From positions 2,914,001 to 2,978,000 of the forward strand of contig OZ241749.1 in NCBI GenBank assembly GCA_965200945.1: 64,000 nucleotides of DNA, in the 5' to 3' direction. A program made the translations under genes and the position numbers. Shown here one piece after another: positions 34,659 to 43,888 of the stretch. The stretch is from JADCRZ01 sp965200945 (GTDB lineage: Bacteria; Bacteroidota; Bacteroidia; Chitinophagales; Chitinophagaceae). Each line of letters starts with the position of its first letter. Positions within the stretch are counted from its first letter, which is position 1. The notes below the pieces were generated by a model that did not search any database, was not told the DNA's origin, and saw only the letters and a program-made list of their open reading frames with translations.

Positions 34659-36335
34659 CTACCACCCCGTATTCTGCGATAAATTCTTATTCAACGTCAA
34701 CTCCTGCGTAGGCAGGGGATAATAATACATCTTATCGTTCCAGGTGCGGGATGTGATGTTGGTGTAGACGCGGATGTAACCATTGGCATCGGTGACGATG
34801 TTGCGCACCTGTGCGGCGGGGTACTGCGCCTTCACGTTGGGATGCAGCTTCATGCCTAAAATCGTTTCCGGGTTTTCGATCTGCTTGCCGGCCTTCCAGC
34901 GAAGCAGGTCGTCGAAGCGGAACCCTTCCAGCGCCAGCTCTACCCTCCGCTCGCGGCGGATCTCGTCGATCAGCACGGGCACAGCAGGGAAGTCGGACAT
35001 CGGATCTTTCCGAAGGTTGGCGACCACCATATTCGACATGCCCACCCGGTCGCGCAGCAGCTTGATCGATCTGTCGATCACCGCCTGCGTCGCTTCTCCC
35101 AGCTCGGCTTTGGCTTCTGCATAGTTAAGCAGCGTTTCGGCATAGCGCAGGATAAACATATCGAGGGTCGACTGGTTCGCATTGAACTGCGCATAATCCG
35201 AAGAACGGAACTTGGCCATCTGGTAGCCGGTGCTGGTGGCTGAAGTGCCGATGCGCGGCAACGAGATGGTATCGCGGGAGCCGTCGGGGTTCACGAGAAA
35301 CGTAAAGCCGCGGGTGGCAATCGTTTGCGGGAAACGCGGGTCGCGTCTGGCCACTTCCGCATCCAGCGAATCGTCGCCGCGATACAGCGGACTCAGGGCC
35401 GTGGGCGTTCCGTCGATCATCAGGTACGACCGCACGAAGTTCTTGCTGAAGCCGTTGTTGTTCTGCCCGATGGTGCGCGTGGTATTGTGCATCAGCACAT
35501 CTTTCTGGTACGATTTGTACAGGATCGCTTCCTTGTTCGTGCTCAGGTCTTCCTGGATAAACAGGTTGTAGTAATTGGTGTTCGTACTGCCCGGCCGGTA
35601 GATATCGTACTGCCCTGAATTGATCACCGCTTCCGCTGCGTCGGCCGCGGCGCGGAGGAACTTCACATCGTCGCCCAGTCCCTGGTAGCGGCGGAAAGTG
35701 CCTTCCCACAAACAGATACGGGCTTTCATGGCCTGCGCCGCGTACACATGCAGGCGGCCCCTGTCGGCCGCGGCGATGCTGCCCGGCTGCGGCAGGTTGG
35801 CAATGGCAAAATCAAGGTCGCTCAGCACGGAGTCCATCACCACTTTGCGCGATGCGCGGGGTGCGTACAGCAGTGCGGTGGCCGTATCGGTGAAATCAGA
35901 GTTGTAGTACGGCACATCGCCGAACTGCTTTACTTTCCGCCAGTACAGCCAGGCCCGGAAGAAACGCACTTCGGCAGCATACTTGTTCTTTATATCCTGC
36001 CCTACATCTGCTTTCTGATAGCGCTGCAGGAAATAATTTGCGGCGCGGATATCGGTCCAGCTCCAGCCACCGCCGGTAACAGGCACGGTATACGTGCCTG
36101 CCAGGAAAGTGTTGCGGGTCGCCGGTACCACATTGTCGGATGTATCGTCCGCCGTGCCATTCAGCGGCACGATGAAGAGGGAGTAAAAGCGGTTGGCATA
36201 GAGTTTCAGGTCGTTCTCGTTCTTGAAGAAAGTCGGTTCGCTGATCGCATCTTTTGGATACAGATCAAGATAGCTTTCGCGCTTGCAGGAAGCCAGCACG
36301 ATTGCGGCTATGATGAACAGAAAAAATGGTTTCAT
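34659..36335 (-). CDS. SusD/RagB-family nutrient-binding outer-membrane lipoprotein (first locus)
   Basis: 558 residues. The lipobox LASC places the lipidated cysteine at residue 17. The family N-terminus YLDLYPKDAISEPTFFKNENDL and the TPR-like helical core (RAWLYWRKVKQFGDVPYYNSDF, in part; IDEIRRERRVELALEGFRFDDLLRWKAGK, in part) are typical, and the YYYPLPTQELTLNKNLSQN end is characteristic. SusD caps the SusC channel and hands glycans to it. It lies 33 bases after SusC on the same strand. Confidence 0.92.
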   Translation of the reverse strand: MKPFFLFIIAAIVLASCKRESYLDLYPKDAISEPTFFKNENDLKLYANRFYSLFIVPLNGTADDTSDNVVPATRNTFLAGTYTVPVTGGGWSWTDIRAANYFLQRYQKADVGQDIKNKYAAEVRFFRAWLYWRKVKQFGDVPYYNSDFTDTATALLYAPRASRKVVMDSVLSDLDFAIANLPQPGSIAAADRGRLHVYAAQAMKARICLWEGTFRRYQGLGDDVKFLRAAADAAEAVINSGQYDIYRPGSTNTNYYNLFIQEDLSTNKEAILYKSYQKDVLMHNTTRTIGQNNNGFSKNFVRSYLMIDGTPTALSPLYRGDDSLDAEVARRDPRFPQTIATRGFTFLVNPDGSRDTISLPRIGTSATSTGYQMAKFRSSDYAQFNANQSTLDMFILRYAETLLNYAEAKAELGEATQAVIDRSIKLLRDRVGMSNMVVANLRKDPMSDFPAVPVLIDEIRRERRVELALEGFRFDDLLRWKAGKQIENPETILGMKLHPNVKAQYPAAQVRNIVTDANGYIRVYTNITSRTWNDKMYYYPLPTQELTLNKNLSQNTGW

Positions 36336-36368
36336 ACAAAAAATTTATCGGAGGTGATGTAGTTCTGA

Positions 36369-39300
36369 TTAAAGTCCCAGTTGAAGCCCGAAAGAAACAG
36401 CCCGGTTGAGCGGGTAGTTCTGCGCGCCGAGCAGTTCGGGATCGAAGCCGGTTTGCAGGCTCGTGATCTCGAACAGGTTCTCCCCGCTCACATAAAGCCT
36501 TGCCCGCTGGAACTTCGCCCGGCTGATGAGCCTGGAGGGAAGTGTATATCCCAGGGAAATGTTCTTCATGCGCATATAAGCCGCGTTCTGCAGGTATTTG
36601 GTCTGCTGGCGGTAGTTGCCGCCGCCGCCGAAACGCAGGCGGGCATAGTATGCGTTGGTGTTCTGCGCCGTCCAGTAGTCTCTTTCATAGCTCAGTGGCA
36701 CGTCCCATTCGTCGTTGGCAAACGGGAACATATAGGTGCCGCCCAGCCAGTAGTCGCGTTTGCCCACACCCTGGATAAAAGCGGACAGATCGAACCCGGC
36801 ATAAGCCAGACTTAGGTTTGCGCCGAACTGGTAGCGCGGGGTGTTGTTACCGATCACCTTCTGGTCACCGGGGTCGCCGACGGTGTTGGCGCCTACGGTA
36901 ATCTTGCCGTCTTTGTTCAGGTCACGGTATTTGATGTCGCCGGCGAGCCAGGTTCCGCCCCAGATATTCTTCTGGTCGGTAGCTGCCGCTTCCGCATCGG
37001 TCTTGAAATACGAGTCGGTCTGGAAACCCCATATCTCGCCTACGTTCTGTCCCTGGTAGATGTTGCTGAGCACTTTTGTGAGGTTGCCGTTGTAAGCCGT
37101 GATCTTCGAGGTGTAATCAGATACGTTAAGCGTAATGCCATAGTAAAGTCCACCCGCAGTCCTGTCTTTCCAGCCGGCCATTACTTCCCATCCTTTGGTG
37201 CGGAGTGACGCTGCATTCACCTGTGGTACCGCAGTGCCGAGCACAGCAGGGAGGGTGGCGCCGGCAGCCAGAATGTCTTTCGTGTCGCGCTGGTAAACAT
37301 CGAAGCTGAGCGACAGCCGGTTGCGCAGCAGGGAAGCGTCGAGTCCGAGGTCTTTCGACGTTACTTTCTCCCAGGTAAAGTTCGGGTTGATGATGCCGGA
37401 GGGGTTGACCGCGATGCCCATCGTGCTGCCGAAAATATAGTTGGCGGGGCCGGCCGTGAGTGTAGGCAGGTAGGGATAGTTGCTTAACGTAAGCGGGTTG
37501 CCGATACTGGCGTTGGAGACCGCGCCCAGGGTGTTGTTGGTAAGCACACCCTGGTTACCCAACGTGCCTACGGAAGCCCTGATCTTGAGATCGTTCACGA
37601 TGTTCTTGATGGGCTCGAAGAATTTCTCTTCGGAGATGCGATAGCCCGCAGAAGCCGATGGCAGGAAGGTATAGCGGTTGCCGCGCTGGTAGCGTGATGT
37701 ACCGTCGTAGCGCCCGTTGATCTCGAACAGGTATTTTTTGTTGAAGATATAATTGAGCCGGAAAAAGGTACCGGTGAGGGCCCAGTCACTGTTGCCACCC
37801 ACCACTATGGGCGCCGGATCGTTGTTGAGGTTGATGGCCGGCAGCTCCTGGTCGATCAGGTTCTTGACCGTGGTGCCATAATATTTGTTGTGGTTATACT
37901 CCTGGTTGTATCCCACGGTGAGTTTTACATAATGAAGACCGCCAAACGTGTTCTCATAGTTTGCATATGCGTTGGCCGAATAGTAGTACCGGTTCAGCGT
38001 GGCTTCCGACAGCTTGCTGGGCGTCGACCACGGGAACGTGCCGATCAGGATGCCGTTCACGCCATACTCCTTGAATTCTCTGTAATTCTGCGAGAAAAAG
38101 TCGGACGCGCTGTTCCAGGTGTAATTGGCAACGATCTGCACATTCTTAATAGGCTTGATGGTAACGCCGCCGGTCATGAACAAGTCGTTGATCTGTTCCT
38201 TCGTGCGGCCGTTGAGCGTAGCGAGCGCCACCATGTTGGTGTAGTTGCCCTGCCCGGAGAAATGGCCGTCGGGATGGTACACGGGCATGGTCGGACGAAG
38301 ATCGGTCGGTATCCAGCCGCTCGACAGGCCGCCATGACTGGCCGGGGTAGGTTTGTCGCCTTCGCTCCGGTTCAGCGTCACCTTGAAATCGAGGTCGAGC
38401 CATTTGGTGGCTTCCGAATGCAGCTTCAGGCTGGGGTTGAAACGCTCGTAGGTATCGTGCGCCACCTTGAACAGTCCGCGCTGGCCGAAATAACCCATCG
38501 AAGCCACAAAAGAAGTTTTGCCCTGTCCGCCGGAAGCGGAGATGGTCTGCTGCGTCATCGGCGCCCAGCCCGGATACAGCACGTCGATCCAGTTGGTGTT
38601 GCCGACGTAGCGGTATTTGTTGGCCCCGGTAGGCTGGGTGGCATCCACGTATACACTCGGATTATGCACGGGATCTTTCAGAAAGGCCGCCGCCATCGAG
38701 GAATCCATGGCCGTATATTTTTCAGATGCAGAACCGCTGCCGGTGTACGACATGCGGTCTGCTTCGCGGTGCGCCGTGATATAGTCGAGCGAGTTCATGT
38801 AATCCGGCATGCGGGTGGGCCGCGTAACAGTGTAGGAACCGGAGTAACTGATGCGGATGGGTGCGTTCTTCTTCGGGTTCTTGGTGGTGATGAGCACCAC
38901 GCCGTTGGCCGCACGTACGCCGTAAATAGCAGCCGACGCTGCATCTTTCAGTACGGTCACGCTTTCCACATCGTCGGGGTTCACCAGGTTGGGATCCATC
39001 TGCACCCCGTCTACCAGGATGAGCGGGCTCACGGCGGTGTTGTTCAGCGTGGCGGCGCCGCGCACGCTGAAGGAAGCACCGTTGCCCGGCGAGCCGTTGC
39101 CGCGGTTGATGGTGAGGCCCGGGAGCTGCCCCTGCAGGCCGGCCGCAAGGTTGGTGATGGGCCGGCTTTCGAGCTGGTCGCTGGTGATGGTGGAGATGGC
39201 GCCGGTGAGGTTCTCCTTGCGCTGTGTACCGTATCCTACTACCACAACATCGCTCAGCGTATTACCGCTTCGGGTAAGCGACAACGTTAGCGCACCCCCC

Positions 39301-39569
39301 GTGGCGGAAACAGGTACCTCTTTGAGGTCGTACCCGACCGAACTGATCAGCAGGGTCTGACCGGCCGCGGCGTCGAGCGAGAAGCGGCCGTTCTCATCGG
39401 TTCGCGTGCCTTTGGATGTTCCCTTGATAGAAACGGAAGCACCTGAAAGCGGTGCCTGTGCAGAGTCGGTGATCACACCGGTGACCCGCTGCTGAGCCGA
39501 TAACAGGACCGGCAGGCACAGGAGCAGTCCGGCAATGAGCAACCGGATGGTTTTGTTGAATTGTTTCAT
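36369..39569 (-). CDS. SusC/RagA-family TonB-dependent outer-membrane transporter (first locus)
   Basis: 1066 residues. Signal peptide about 1-25 (LLSA-Q). A carboxypeptidase-regulatory-like domain covers about 27-105 (VTGVITDSAQAPLSGASVSI), then the plug with VVVGYGTQRKENLTGAIS and LVDGVQMDPNLVNPDDVESV, then a long beta-barrel ending RAVSFGLQLGL. No STN domain is present, so, unlike the second SusC here, it should not signal through FecR. It imports oligosaccharides with SusD. Upstream is a 428-base gap with repeats. Confidence 0.92.
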   Translation of the reverse strand: MKQFNKTIRLLIAGLLLCLPVLLSAQQRVTGVITDSAQAPLSGASVSIKGTSKGTRTDENGRFSLDAAAGQTLLISSVGYDLKEVPVSATGGALTLSLTRSGNTLSDVVVVGYGTQRKENLTGAISTITSDQLESRPITNLAAGLQGQLPGLTINRGNGSPGNGASFSVRGAATLNNTAVSPLILVDGVQMDPNLVNPDDVESVTVLKDAASAAIYGVRAANGVVLITTKNPKKNAPIRISYSGSYTVTRPTRMPDYMNSLDYITAHREADRMSYTGSGSASEKYTAMDSSMAAAFLKDPVHNPSVYVDATQPTGANKYRYVGNTNWIDVLYPGWAPMTQQTISASGGQGKTSFVASMGYFGQRGLFKVAHDTYERFNPSLKLHSEATKWLDLDFKVTLNRSEGDKPTPASHGGLSSGWIPTDLRPTMPVYHPDGHFSGQGNYTNMVALATLNGRTKEQINDLFMTGGVTIKPIKNVQIVANYTWNSASDFFSQNYREFKEYGVNGILIGTFPWSTPSKLSEATLNRYYYSANAYANYENTFGGLHYVKLTVGYNQEYNHNKYYGTTVKNLIDQELPAINLNNDPAPIVVGGNSDWALTGTFFRLNYIFNKKYLFEINGRYDGTSRYQRGNRYTFLPSASAGYRISEEKFFEPIKNIVNDLKIRASVGTLGNQGVLTNNTLGAVSNASIGNPLTLSNYPYLPTLTAGPANYIFGSTMGIAVNPSGIINPNFTWEKVTSKDLGLDASLLRNRLSLSFDVYQRDTKDILAAGATLPAVLGTAVPQVNAASLRTKGWEVMAGWKDRTAGGLYYGITLNVSDYTSKITAYNGNLTKVLSNIYQGQNVGEIWGFQTDSYFKTDAEAAATDQKNIWGGTWLAGDIKYRDLNKDGKITVGANTVGDPGDQKVIGNNTPRYQFGANLSLAYAGFDLSAFIQGVGKRDYWLGGTYMFPFANDEWDVPLSYERDYWTAQNTNAYYARLRFGGGGNYRQQTKYLQNAAYMRMKNISLGYTLPSRLISRAKFQRARLYVSGENLFEITSLQTGFDPELLGAQNYPLNRAVSFGLQLGL

Positions 39570-39806
39570 GAATAAGCAGATTTAGTGTGTGTATTGAATG
39601 GGAAAATAAGCAGTATTTCAGGTTTCAGTAGTTGAAGAACGGTAAGCCAGATGCCAGTCTTGGTGGTGCAGCGACGAACCCTGTAAGAACAGCGTTCTGT
39701 CTGAACTGTTGACCAGCTTAAACTTATCATAAACTTACAATAGTAGCCGGAATATGAAAAATACGGGAAGAAGTGGTTAAAATACGGAGACTGGAAGGAA
39801 AGAGCG

Positions 39807-39893
39807 GGGTGTTTGGTCTTGACCCGGATCTGCCTGGCAAGCGATGATACTTGCAGGAAGTCTTGTGTACAAGATCAAGTTGCCCAAACACCC
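39807..39893. repeat. Inverted repeat GGGTGTTTGG
   Basis: The arm 39807-39816 (GGGTGTTTGG) pairs with 39884-39893 over 10 bases, extended inward by TCTTGA/TCAAG (39817-39822 with 39875-39879). A small hairpin CTTGTGTACAAG lies between them at 39862-39873. The whole could fold into one branched structure. Confidence 0.5.
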
Positions 39894-39920
39894 TGCCGGG
39901 AGCGCTTGAACCCACCCATG

Positions 39921-39937
39921 CCCCTCCCGTGGAGGGG
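39921..39937. repeat. CCCCTCC/GGAGGGG hairpin
   Basis: A 7-bp perfect stem with a 3-base loop, preceded by CCCACCCATG and followed by GTTTTGGG. It resembles the C/G-rich intergenic palindromes frequent in Bacteroidota genomes; that similarity is from memory of such elements, not from a search. Confidence 0.4.
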
Positions 39938-39997
39938 GTTTTGGGAGAAGAATCATACAATCTGCTAATCCTGTGAATCGTGGTTGAGGCAAATGCC

Positions 39998-41446
39998 CTA
40001 CGCCAAAAAATCGTATTGCTTTCTTCGCGGGCGCGACAGCATGGCGATGGCTTCTTTGTCGTTGTTGGTGATCATTTCTTTGGCGGGGTCCCAGTAGATC
40101 TTGCGTTTGAGCTTCATGGCGATCTGGTGCAGCAGGCAGGCAGTGCACGAACGATGGCCCACTTCGATGGGGGCTACCGGAGCTTTTCGCGACTTGACAC
40201 AGTCGAGCCAGTTGGCATGCTGCTCGGTACTGTGGTAGAGATGCACCTCTTTGGGACCGATCTCCGACAGCAGGATCTTCGGATTGGAGGCATCGATGGG
40301 TTTTACGCCATCCTTGTCGGCAACGGGGTCGCTGTCGGTGACACGGTAAGCGCCGCGGGTAACCCAGATCCAGCCGTCTGATCCGATGAACTTGACGCCG
40401 TTGGGCAGCTCATTGGAAACGATCATGTGCACGCCGTTGGCATACATGGCTTCGGTGCGGAAGATGCCATGTACATCCCACAGGCCTTTGTAATTCGGAT
40501 CGTCTGTCGGGAAAGCGGCGCGGCCCCATATTTCGGTCGGGCCACTGTATTCCGTATCCATCGCCCAGTGGGCTATGTCGATGTGGTGCGCGCCCCATCC
40601 GGTGATCATGCCGGCGCCGAACTGTTCGCAGCGCAGCCATCCCGGCCGGTTGCCGATCCCCTGCATCGAAGCATCATGCCCATGCACCCGGTCTTCCGTA
40701 TAAAATACATTGGGTGTGGCGCCGAGCCAGGCGTCGTAATTCAGGTTAGGAGGTACAGGCATCGGGGCAGGGTTTCCGCCGCCGGGGTCGCCGGGCAGGC
40801 CCACCTCGATCGTTTTAAGCCGGCCGATGCGCCCGTTGCGCACCAGCTCACAGGCTTTCTTGAACTGTGGCCAGGGATCAACCGATCGCTGCTGGCTGCC
40901 CATCTGCAGGATGCGGCCGCTTTTTTTAACGGCATTGCTCAGGATCCTGCCTTCCTCGATGGTAAGGGAGGCGGGCTTCTGCAGGTAAACATCTTTTCCG
41001 GCATTCACCGCATGCACGCCTACAATGGCGTGCTGGTGGTCGGGCAAGCTGATATGCACGGCGTCGATGTCTTTATTGAGGAGCATCTCCTTGTAATCGT
41101 AGTATACTTTGATGTCCCAGTCGCCGGTGAGGCCCCCATTCTCTTTCTCTGCTTTTTTGTAGTTGCTGCGCACGGCTGCCGGACCGTTGTCGGCCCTGTT
41201 GCGGTCGAGATCGCAGACGGCCATGATGCGGGCGCCGCCGTAGCGGGCGATAGAGGTCATATCGTGCGAGATGGAGATGCGGCCACAGCCGATAGAGGCT
41301 ACGTTGATGCGGTTGCTGGGAGCGTTTTTACCAAATACGGATGAAGGCACGATGGTCGGAAAACCCAGTGCCAGCGTAGTTCCCAGCGAGGCTGACAGCG
41401 AGTCGCCGAGGAATTTACGACGCGTGATGGTTGAATTTTTCTTCAT
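39998..41446 (-). CDS. Tat-exported Gfo/Idh/MocA-family oxidoreductase
   Basis: 482 residues. A twin-arginine signal (STITRRKFLGDSLSAS, Arg9-Arg10) is followed by a hydrophobic stretch to about 33. The Rossmann segment INVASIGCGRISIS begins near 47. The family's active-site EKP motif appears as LQKPASLTIEEG, with Gln where Glu is usual. The C-terminal half has PPNLNYDAWLGATP, GMITGWGAHHIDIAHWAMD and a final helical tail. The nicotinamide cofactor would be carried folded through Tat. Such proteins act on sugars or sugar derivatives. It precedes the SusCD locus on the same strand, 428 bases apart, and follows the PQQ gene by 45 bases. Confidence 0.85.
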   Translation of the reverse strand: MKKNSTITRRKFLGDSLSASLGTTLALGFPTIVPSSVFGKNAPSNRINVASIGCGRISISHDMTSIARYGGARIMAVCDLDRNRADNGPAAVRSNYKKAEKENGGLTGDWDIKVYYDYKEMLLNKDIDAVHISLPDHQHAIVGVHAVNAGKDVYLQKPASLTIEEGRILSNAVKKSGRILQMGSQQRSVDPWPQFKKACELVRNGRIGRLKTIEVGLPGDPGGGNPAPMPVPPNLNYDAWLGATPNVFYTEDRVHGHDASMQGIGNRPGWLRCEQFGAGMITGWGAHHIDIAHWAMDTEYSGPTEIWGRAAFPTDDPNYKGLWDVHGIFRTEAMYANGVHMIVSNELPNGVKFIGSDGWIWVTRGAYRVTDSDPVADKDGVKPIDASNPKILLSEIGPKEVHLYHSTEQHANWLDCVKSRKAPVAPIEVGHRSCTACLLHQIAMKLKRKIYWDPAKEMITNNDKEAIAMLSRPRRKQYDFLA

Positions 41447-41491
41447 ATGGCGATTAATAAGTTTACAATTTACAATCTTTTTGGATCGGAC

Positions 41492-43735
41492 CTACCGTGT
41501 ATTTCCGGGGAGGGCGAAAGCCACCCATTCGTCGCCGGAGCGGTTGCCTACTTTGCCGCCGCCGCAGGCGATCACCACAAATTCCTTTCCATTCAGCGTA
41601 TATACAGCTGGTGTCGCAAAACCCGCTGCAGGCAACCGGCCTTCCCACAGCACTTTCCCTGTCTTCTTGTCGAACGCCCTGATCTTTTCATCCTGCGTGG
41701 AAGCGATGAACACGAGTCCGCCGCCCGTAACCACGGGACCGCCATACACCTGCGTACCGGTTGGAGGGATGCCCCTTTTGGTGAGCGAGTCAAATTCGCC
41801 GAGCGGCACTTTCCAAAGCAGCTTACCGCTGTTGAGGTCGATGGCATTGAGCGTGCTCCATGGCGGCTTGATGCCGGGAAACCCGTTCTTGTCGAGGAAC
41901 CGGTTGTAGCCGGTCATGGTATAGGGCACTTCGTCGAGAATGCTTTTTTGCGCAACGGGTTCGCGGCCCGGCTGACTGCCCGGCTCGCGTACGCCTGTCA
42001 GCGCAGTCTTCGTTCTTGCCTTTCCGCCAGAGCCCCGTTCCGGCTTGTCGAGCAGGAACGCCATGAGCACACCCTTTTCCTGTTCCGGTATCTGGCGGAA
42101 AGAAGGCATCATATTGCGGCCGTTCTCTACGATGCGCCGGATCTGGTCTTCCTTATATTTGTGACCGATGTTGACCAGCGACGGATAGGAAACGCCATTG
42201 CCTTTGCGTTCGGGGCCATGACAGCTGATGCAGTACCGGTTGTACACGCCCGAGCCCTGTGCGCGGAGCGAGTGATCGTTCCCGTTATCCTTCGGCACAT
42301 CGATCATCGTAAGCGCCCACGGCATCTCGTTGCTGTTGACATACAGGATACCGGTTTGCGGATCCACGGCCGAGCCTCCCCATTCGCCTCCGCCATCGAA
42401 GCCAGGGTAGATCCAGCTGCTTTCTTTGCTGGGCGGCGTGAACAGGGCCGAATATTTTACCTGCCTGAATTTCTGCAGCATTTCCTCATGAGCTTCCGGA
42501 GACAGATCGGTGATGTCTTCTTCGCGAAGGGTTTGTTTTGCAAATGGTTCCGGCAGGGTTGGAATGGGCTGGGTAGGCCAGGGCGTTTCGCCGGGCAGCG
42601 CCGCTTGCGGCACCGGTTTTTCTTCGATGGGGAAGATGGGTTTTCCATTGGTTCTGTCGAACATAAACACGTACCCATGTTTGCTGATCTGCGCCACCGC
42701 ATCCACTTTTTTACCCTCATGCGTGATGGTCACCAGGTTGGGATTGGCCGGCAGGTCGCGGTCCCACAGGTCGTGGTGTACCGTCTGGAAATGCCAGCGG
42801 TATTTGCCGGTGGCTGCGTCGAGGGCGATCAGCGAGTTGCCAAACAGGTTCTGCCCTTTGCGGAAGCCGCCGTAAAAGTCGCCGCTTACCGTGCCTGTGG
42901 GCACATACACGATGCCTCTTTCCTCGTCGAGCGACAGACCGGCCCAGTTGTTGGCGCCGCCCAGTTTTTTCCAGGCGTCCTTGTCGGGCCAGGTGTCGTA
43001 TCCAAATTCACCCGGCTGCGGGATGGTATGGAAGATCCAGCGGCGGGCGCCGGTACGCACGTCGAAAGCGCGGAGATGGCCGGGCGCCGCATCGGCGGAT
43101 TCGGATACGCGGGCGCCGATGATGAGAAGGTCTTTGTAGATGATGCCCGGCGTGTTGGCAGCCATGAAGGCGTTGGCATCACCGGTACGGTCGAGGTTTT
43201 CCAACAGGTCGATCCACCCGCCTTTGCCAAAGCTGCGTACCGGCTTGCCGTCGGCCGCATCAATGGCCCAGGTCTTGTTTCCCACGCTGTAGAACAAACG
43301 TCCGTCCTGCCCCTTTTCATCCTGCCAGTACGCCAGACCGCGGCATACTTTCAGGGAAGCGGCGCGGTCGTTCTTCATGGAGGAATCTTCCCCCGCCGGG
43401 TCAAACAGCCATTTGGCCGCACCGGTGGCCGCGTCGAGGGCAAACAGTTTTAGTTTCGGCGAGGTCGCATACAGGATGCTGCCGATCACGATGGGATTGC
43501 ACTGGTTCTGCGAGCGGTTGCCGGAATCCTTGTCGTGCGTGCTGTAGGCCCACGCCACCTGCAGCTGCTTTACATTGCCGGTATTGATCTGGTCGCCGGA
43601 AGAGTAGCGGATCCCGTCCTTGGATCCGGCGTAGTTTGTCCAGCCGCTGTATTTCGACACATCGGTGGTGTCTGCATGTTTGCAGGAAAGAACACAAACG
43701 GAAAGGGCAAGAAGGATCGCGCTGAGATTTTTCAT
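41492..43735 (-). CDS. PQQ-dependent dehydrogenase lipoprotein with inserted cytochrome c domain
   Basis: 747 residues from the ATG at 43735. The longer frame to 43795 would bury the lipoprotein signal MKNLSAILLALSVCVLSC (lipid Cys18). The eight-bladed quinoprotein propeller covers about 30-490 and resumes at about 600-747 (GPVVTGGGLVFIASTQDEKIRAF; GGGK and DEWVAFALP). Between them sits a monohaem cytochrome c with Cys502-x-x-Cys505-His506 (YCISCHGPERKGNG) and a Met-containing MMPSFRQI. Electrons from sugar or alcohol oxidation would pass from PQQ to this haem at the membrane. No PQQ synthesis genes are in the window. The Tat oxidoreductase gene follows by 45 bases, a likely operon. Confidence 0.85.
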   Translation of the reverse strand: MKNLSAILLALSVCVLSCKHADTTDVSKYSGWTNYAGSKDGIRYSSGDQINTGNVKQLQVAWAYSTHDKDSGNRSQNQCNPIVIGSILYATSPKLKLFALDAATGAAKWLFDPAGEDSSMKNDRAASLKVCRGLAYWQDEKGQDGRLFYSVGNKTWAIDAADGKPVRSFGKGGWIDLLENLDRTGDANAFMAANTPGIIYKDLLIIGARVSESADAAPGHLRAFDVRTGARRWIFHTIPQPGEFGYDTWPDKDAWKKLGGANNWAGLSLDEERGIVYVPTGTVSGDFYGGFRKGQNLFGNSLIALDAATGKYRWHFQTVHHDLWDRDLPANPNLVTITHEGKKVDAVAQISKHGYVFMFDRTNGKPIFPIEEKPVPQAALPGETPWPTQPIPTLPEPFAKQTLREEDITDLSPEAHEEMLQKFRQVKYSALFTPPSKESSWIYPGFDGGGEWGGSAVDPQTGILYVNSNEMPWALTMIDVPKDNGNDHSLRAQGSGVYNRYCISCHGPERKGNGVSYPSLVNIGHKYKEDQIRRIVENGRNMMPSFRQIPEQEKGVLMAFLLDKPERGSGGKARTKTALTGVREPGSQPGREPVAQKSILDEVPYTMTGYNRFLDKNGFPGIKPPWSTLNAIDLNSGKLLWKVPLGEFDSLTKRGIPPTGTQVYGGPVVTGGGLVFIASTQDEKIRAFDKKTGKVLWEGRLPAAGFATPAVYTLNGKEFVVIACGGGKVGNRSGDEWVAFALPGNTR

Positions 43736-43841
43736 GAAAGCAATGGTTAAGGTGAACCGGTTCTGCTGGTGCAAAATAACTTTTTGCAGGAACAAAGCGA
43801 AAAACCGGTTGGAAGTGGGAATCAGTTAATCAAGACAATGT

Positions 43842-43852
43842 GGTTCAGACAA
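43842..43852. repeat. Single TTGTCTGAACC-type repeat end
   Basis: GGTTCAGACAA, the complement of TTGTCTGAACC, lies between the PQQ gene start and the EamA gene. A second arm is not clear here, so this may be a decayed copy of the repeat seen at 29303-29499. Confidence 0.4.
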
Positions 43853-43888
43853 TCTCCCTAGCTTAATCCCCTACAAAACCGGAATCTT

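Larger units (their letters stand above)
39570..39997. other. Intergenic region upstream of the first susC
   Basis: 428 bases between the SusC start and the end of the oxidoreductase gene, both minus strand. It holds a near-consensus box TAAATCTG (minus, 39577-39584) very close to the SusC ATG, a large inverted repeat and a C/G-rich hairpin (listed separately). No regulator gene is here. Confidence 0.5.

Noticed and set aside
37890..39290. Open frame of 466 codons opposite susC
   Set aside because: Antisense shadow of the SusC plug and barrel region.
41447..43453. Long open frame (668 codons) on the plus strand
   Set aside because: Antisense to the PQQ/cytochrome c gene, which has clear motifs; no signal, domain or promoter supports it.
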